Part shown: one piece after another, positions 31,115-33,630 of the stretch
Position numbering within the stretch: the first letter of the stretch is position 1
Layout of the letters: each line of letters starts with the position of its first letter
NCBI RefSeq assembly: GCF_944384735.1
Contig: NZ_CALWUN010000023.1
Coordinates: 1 to 33,630 of the forward strand
Direction: 5' to 3'
DNA from: an uncultured Agathobaculum sp.
GTDB taxonomy: Bacteria > Bacillota > Clostridia > Oscillospirales > Butyricicoccaceae
DNA: 33,630 nucleotides
Notes under the pieces: generated by a model
Database searches by the model: none
What the model was told of the DNA's origin: nothing
The model's input: only the letters and a program-made list of their open reading frames with translations
Translations under genes and position numbers: made by a program

Positions 31115-32308
31115 TTACCGCCGGTCGGACGCCGCGTTGACCGGCTCCGTGGACAGCTGGATGCGCGGCGACGGGATGCCCTGCCGCGCCATATAGCCGG
31201 TCAGCAGCTCGACCATCTGCGCGGTGTTCTTGCTGTGGTGCAGCCGCAGCACGATGGTCGCGCTCGTCGCGGCAAAGCGCTGCGCAGTTGTGGCATACGC
31301 GCGCGCGGCCGACTGCGTACTGTCGCCGCTGTCCAGCGTGCTGTCCCACAGCCGGTAGCCCGCCTGCACCAGCGCGTCGCGCTGCGCCTGTGTCAGCTTG
31401 TCGCAGCCGCTGTCGTTGGACACGATCCGCGTAGGCACGCCGGTCAGCAGCGTCAGCCGGTCGTTCGCCGCAGACAGGGCGGCGAGCAGGCTGTCGGCCG
31501 CGGTCTGACCATCCGCTTGCAGCAGCAGCGCGGGCGTGTGCCCCTCGGCCACGATGCGTCGGATGACGTCATCCGGCCATGCCGTGCTGTCGGCCGGCAG
31601 GAAAAAGGCGGCCGTGCGCCCCGCATCTTGCAGCGCGTCCAGAATTTGGGGGGTGGTGTCCGCCGACGGCGCGCCGTAAAACGTCAGGTAGACGCGCGCC
31701 GGCTTCTGGGCGGGCTTTTCCTCCACCTCGGGGATGGGCGGCTCAGTCGGCTGGGTCGGCGTCTGTCCCGTCCCCTGCCCGGAGGACGACGAGCCCGAGG
31801 TGCCCTTGTATGTATCGATGGCGTTTTCGATCTCACCCGACTTGCTGGAGACAAAGCTGGAATCGCTCTGCGCCGACCCGTCCGTGATGCGCAGCACGGT
31901 CTCGCCATAGGCGGACAGCGTCGAGTAGCCCAGCCCGAACTTGCCGCAGCACAGCTTGACCGGCACATAGACCGTACCGTTCATATTGTACGCCGGGGTG
32001 GAATAGCTGTTCAGGTTCTGGTCATACACATAGCCCTCGGCGGTGGAAAAGCTCAATGTTTCCCCGGCCGCGGACAGGCTCAGCACCCCGTCCCCGTCCG
32101 ACGAGGCGGATACCCCGAGCGACGAGAACACGCTGTATGGCACATACATCTCGCCGCCCATGCGGGCGGGCATCGTGCTGTCCGACAGCGGCAGCAGCGT
32201 ATCGTTGACCGCGGTCAGCGTCACCGCATGGGCGGGCGCGGGCAGCCAAACCAGCGCCAGCACGGCGCACAGCAGCAGGCCAAGCAGTTTTTTCAGCCGG
32301 GAACGCAT
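31115..32308 (-). CDS. Secreted degenerate polysaccharide-deacetylase-like protein
   Basis: A 397-residue exported protein. The signal peptide is 1-28 (cleavage AHA|VT). Residues 29-140 resemble the copper-amine-oxidase N-terminal-like (stalk) domain common in Firmicutes surface proteins (GGEMYVPYSVFSSLGVSAS..., NMNGTVYVPVKLCCGKFGLGYS). A Ser/Gly then Thr/Pro/Glu linker (about 165-205) leads to a NodB-like domain: VYLTFYGAPSADTTPQILDALQDAGRTAAFFL aligns with the usual LTFDDGPS...ATFF motif. The two catalytic/metal aspartates are replaced by Tyr211 and Gly212, and the HxxxH metal motif is not recognisable (EGHTPALL). So it is probably not an active deacetylase; a wall-binding or scaffold role is possible. 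Confidence 0.82.
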   Translation of the reverse strand: MRSRLKKLLGLLLCAVLALVWLPAPAHAVTLTAVNDTLLPLSDSTMPARMGGEMYVPYSVFSSLGVSASSDGDGVLSLSAAGETLSFSTAEGYVYDQNLNSYSTPAYNMNGTVYVPVKLCCGKFGLGYSTLSAYGETVLRITDGSAQSDSSFVSSKSGEIENAIDTYKGTSGSSSSGQGTGQTPTQPTEPPIPEVEEKPAQKPARVYLTFYGAPSADTTPQILDALQDAGRTAAFFLPADSTAWPDDVIRRIVAEGHTPALLLQADGQTAADSLLAALSAANDRLTLLTGVPTRIVSNDSGCDKLTQAQRDALVQAGYRLWDSTLDSGDSTQSAARAYATTAQRFAATSATIVLRLHHSKNTAQMVELLTGYMARQGIPSPRIQLSTEPVNAASDRR

Positions 32309-32342
32309 CGGCGGTCACCCCTTTCAGCAAATCATACAACTT

Positions 32343-32371
32343 ATTATAGCAAAGCCGCTGCGGTTTGTCAT
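32343..32371 (-). promoter_or_regulatory. Sigma-A promoter of the deacetylase-like gene
   Basis: On the minus strand ATGACA (32366-32371), 17 bases, TATAAT (32343-32348); about 35 bases before the start codon. Confidence 0.8.
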
Positions 32372-32391
32372 CCTCTGCGGAAAAAAACGCC

Positions 32392-32419
32392 TTGCTTTAT
32401 CGCGGCAAAGTGCTATAAT
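32392..32419 (+). promoter_or_regulatory. Sigma-A promoter of the branched-chain aminotransferase gene
   Basis: TTGCTT (32392-32397), 16 bases, TATAAT (32414-32419), with TGC directly before the -10 (extended type). About 38 bases before the ATG; a strong promoter. Confidence 0.85.
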
Positions 32420-32456
32420 GGAGTAGTACAAACCATAAAGAAAGAGTGAATCCACC

Positions 32457-33524
32457 ATGCTGCAGATCAGAACACAGCTGACAGACCACAAAAAGCCCAA
32501 GCCGGACGAAAACAACCTGGGTTTCGGTATCTACTATACCGACCACATGCTGGTCATCGACCATGATGAGCAAAAGGGCTGGCACGATGCGCGCATTGTA
32601 CCCTACGCGCCGCTGTCGCTCGATCCTGCGGCGATGGTGCTGCACTACGCGATGGAGTCCTTCGAGGGCATGAAGGCGTACCGCACGCCGGACGGCTCCA
32701 TCCAGCTGTTCCGCCCGGACAAGAACGCCGAGCGCATGATCAACACCAACCACCGCATGTGCCTGCCCAGCCTGCCGGCCGAGGATTTCGTGCAGGCGGT
32801 CAAGGCGCTTGTGTCGGTCGAAAAGGACTGGGTGCCGCACCAGCCGGGCACCAGCCTGTATATCCGTCCGTTCGTCATTGCGACCGAGCCGCACCTTGGC
32901 GTGCGCCCGTCCAAGACGCACCAGTTCATCATCATCTGCTCGCCGGTCGGCGCATACTACTCCACCGGCATCAACCCGGTCAAAATTTTCGTCGAGGATG
33001 AATACACCCGCGCCTGCCCGGGCGGCACGGGCTTTACCAAGTGCGGCGGCAACTACGCGGCCAGCCTGATCTCGCAGGTCAAGGCGCACGACCTCGGCTA
33101 CGAGCAGACCCTGTGGCTGGACGGCGTCGAGCACAAGTATGTCGAGGAAGTCGGCTCGATGAACTGCTTCTTCAAGATCGACGGCACGGTCTACACCGCG
33201 CCCTGCGTGGGCACGGTGCTGCCGGGCGTCACCCGCATGAGCTGTATCGACCTGCTCAAGCACTGGGGCATCCCGGTGTCCGAGGAGCGCCTGCCGATCG
33301 TCGACGTGATGAAGGCCTCCAAGGAGGGCAAGCTCGAAGAGGTGTTCGGCACGGGCACCGCGGCGGTCATCTCGCCGGTCGGCGAATTGCGCTACGAGGG
33401 CGACGTGGCCTACATCAACAATGGCGAGATCGGCGAGATCACGCACAAGCTGTATGACACGCTGACCGGCATCCAGTGGGGCACCATGCCCGACGAGCTG
33501 GGCTGGACGGTCAAGGTGGACTGA
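32457..33524 (+). CDS. ilvE: Branched-chain amino acid aminotransferase
   Basis: A 355-residue class IV PLP aminotransferase of the longer BCAT type (about 350-360 residues, resembling eukaryotic BCAT and Gram-positive IlvK/IlvE). The conserved N-terminal LGFGIYYTDHM and LHYAMESFEGMKAYR, the substrate segment SLYIRPFVIATEPHLGV, the PLP lysine in FTKCGGNYAAS, and EEVGSMNCFF and GTGTAAVISPVG for phosphate binding are all present. It transfers amino groups between Leu/Ile/Val and 2-oxoglutarate. Single gene with its own promoter; the ribosome site GAAAGAG is moderate. Confidence 0.96.
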   Translation: MLQIRTQLTDHKKPKPDENNLGFGIYYTDHMLVIDHDEQKGWHDARIVPYAPLSLDPAAMVLHYAMESFEGMKAYRTPDGSIQLFRPDKNAERMINTNHRMCLPSLPAEDFVQAVKALVSVEKDWVPHQPGTSLYIRPFVIATEPHLGVRPSKTHQFIIICSPVGAYYSTGINPVKIFVEDEYTRACPGGTGFTKCGGNYAASLISQVKAHDLGYEQTLWLDGVEHKYVEEVGSMNCFFKIDGTVYTAPCVGTVLPGVTRMSCIDLLKHWGIPVSEERLPIVDVMKASKEGKLEEVFGTGTAAVISPVGELRYEGDVAYINNGEIGEITHKLYDTLTGIQWGTMPDELGWTVKVD

Positions 33525-33565
33525 GTCCCCCTCCCCCCGTTATCTGACGACTCCAATGAACACAT

Positions 33566-33607
33566 CCACCAGCGAAGCTGGTGGTTGTCACTATGCGGGC
33601 ATAGCCC
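33566..33607. repeat. Two adjacent hairpins near the right window edge
   Basis: CCACCAGC (33566-33573) and GCTGGTGG (33577-33584) form an 8-bp perfect stem with GAA loop. CTATGC (33591-33596) and GCATAG (33599-33604) form a second; GGGC/GCCC (33597-33607) gives an alternative fold. There is no T-run, so a simple terminator for ilvE is unlikely. Subterminal hairpins of this kind occur at ends of IS200/IS605-type elements or dispersed repeats, but the window ends before this can be judged. Confidence 0.45.
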
Positions 33608-33630
33608 TTTGTTCCTCGCGGACGCGTGCA

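Overview
This window looks like a chromosomal segment of a motile, GC-rich Gram-positive anaerobe of the Clostridia, most likely an Oscillospirales-type organism. The evidence is a B. subtilis-like late flagellar block (flgM-flgN-flgK-flgL-yviE-fliW-csrA), a FlhB-C-terminal-like protein of the YlqH type, an SLH-domain surface protein, strong AGGAGG-type ribosome binding sites and vegetative promoters of the TTGACA/TATAAT type. The genus is inference; no rRNA or tRNA gene is visible.

Layout. 1-323 is the start of fliD (minus strand, cut by the window edge). Divergent from it, 480-2560 holds a ParA-type ATPase followed by an Ala/Pro-repeat protein ending in a ComFB domain. A shared bidirectional terminator separates these from a long minus-strand motility region: csrA, fliW, yviE-like, flgL, flgK, flgN and flgM (2654-8222), then, behind another terminator, the chemotaxis set cheB, cheR, cheW and cheA (8366-12922). 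Divergent from cheA on the plus strand are a FliK-like protein, a free FlhB-C-terminal-like protein and a PilZ protein in overlapping frames (13047-15371). They are followed by a 1634-residue SLH surface protein (15453-20357), then a large GGDEF/EAL protein and a second PilZ protein (20532-24265).

The right third is ordinary metabolism with a few oddities: a frameshifted XRE/transmembrane regulator (24380-25152), a 62-residue cysteine-containing protein behind a near-consensus promoter with a large dyad, and an aspartate-family operon on the minus strand (ACT/HTH protein, homoserine dehydrogenase, homoserine kinase, aspartate kinase; 29487 down to 25607). Then come an NSS-family sodium-coupled transporter, a secreted degenerate polysaccharide-deacetylase-like protein, and a branched-chain aminotransferase. 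The last 65 bases carry two adjacent hairpins that could be the edge of a repeat or insertion element.

How the parts fit. The left 24 kb combines filament-hook junction proteins, their chaperone and regulators (FlgN, FlgM, FliW/CsrA) and the chemotaxis kinase with its adaptation enzymes. It also holds an unusual concentration of probable cyclic-di-GMP parts: one GGDEF/EAL enzyme, two PilZ proteins and one ComFB-domain protein. The most novel unit I see is the ParA plus basic-N-terminus/Pro-Ala-repeat/ComFB pair, which reads like a cargo-positioning ATPase with an adaptor that could sense cyclic nucleotides. The FliK-like/FlhB-like/PilZ overlap is the second: it physically couples export-switch-like proteins to a probable c-di-GMP receptor. 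No intergenic gap exceeds about 235 bases.
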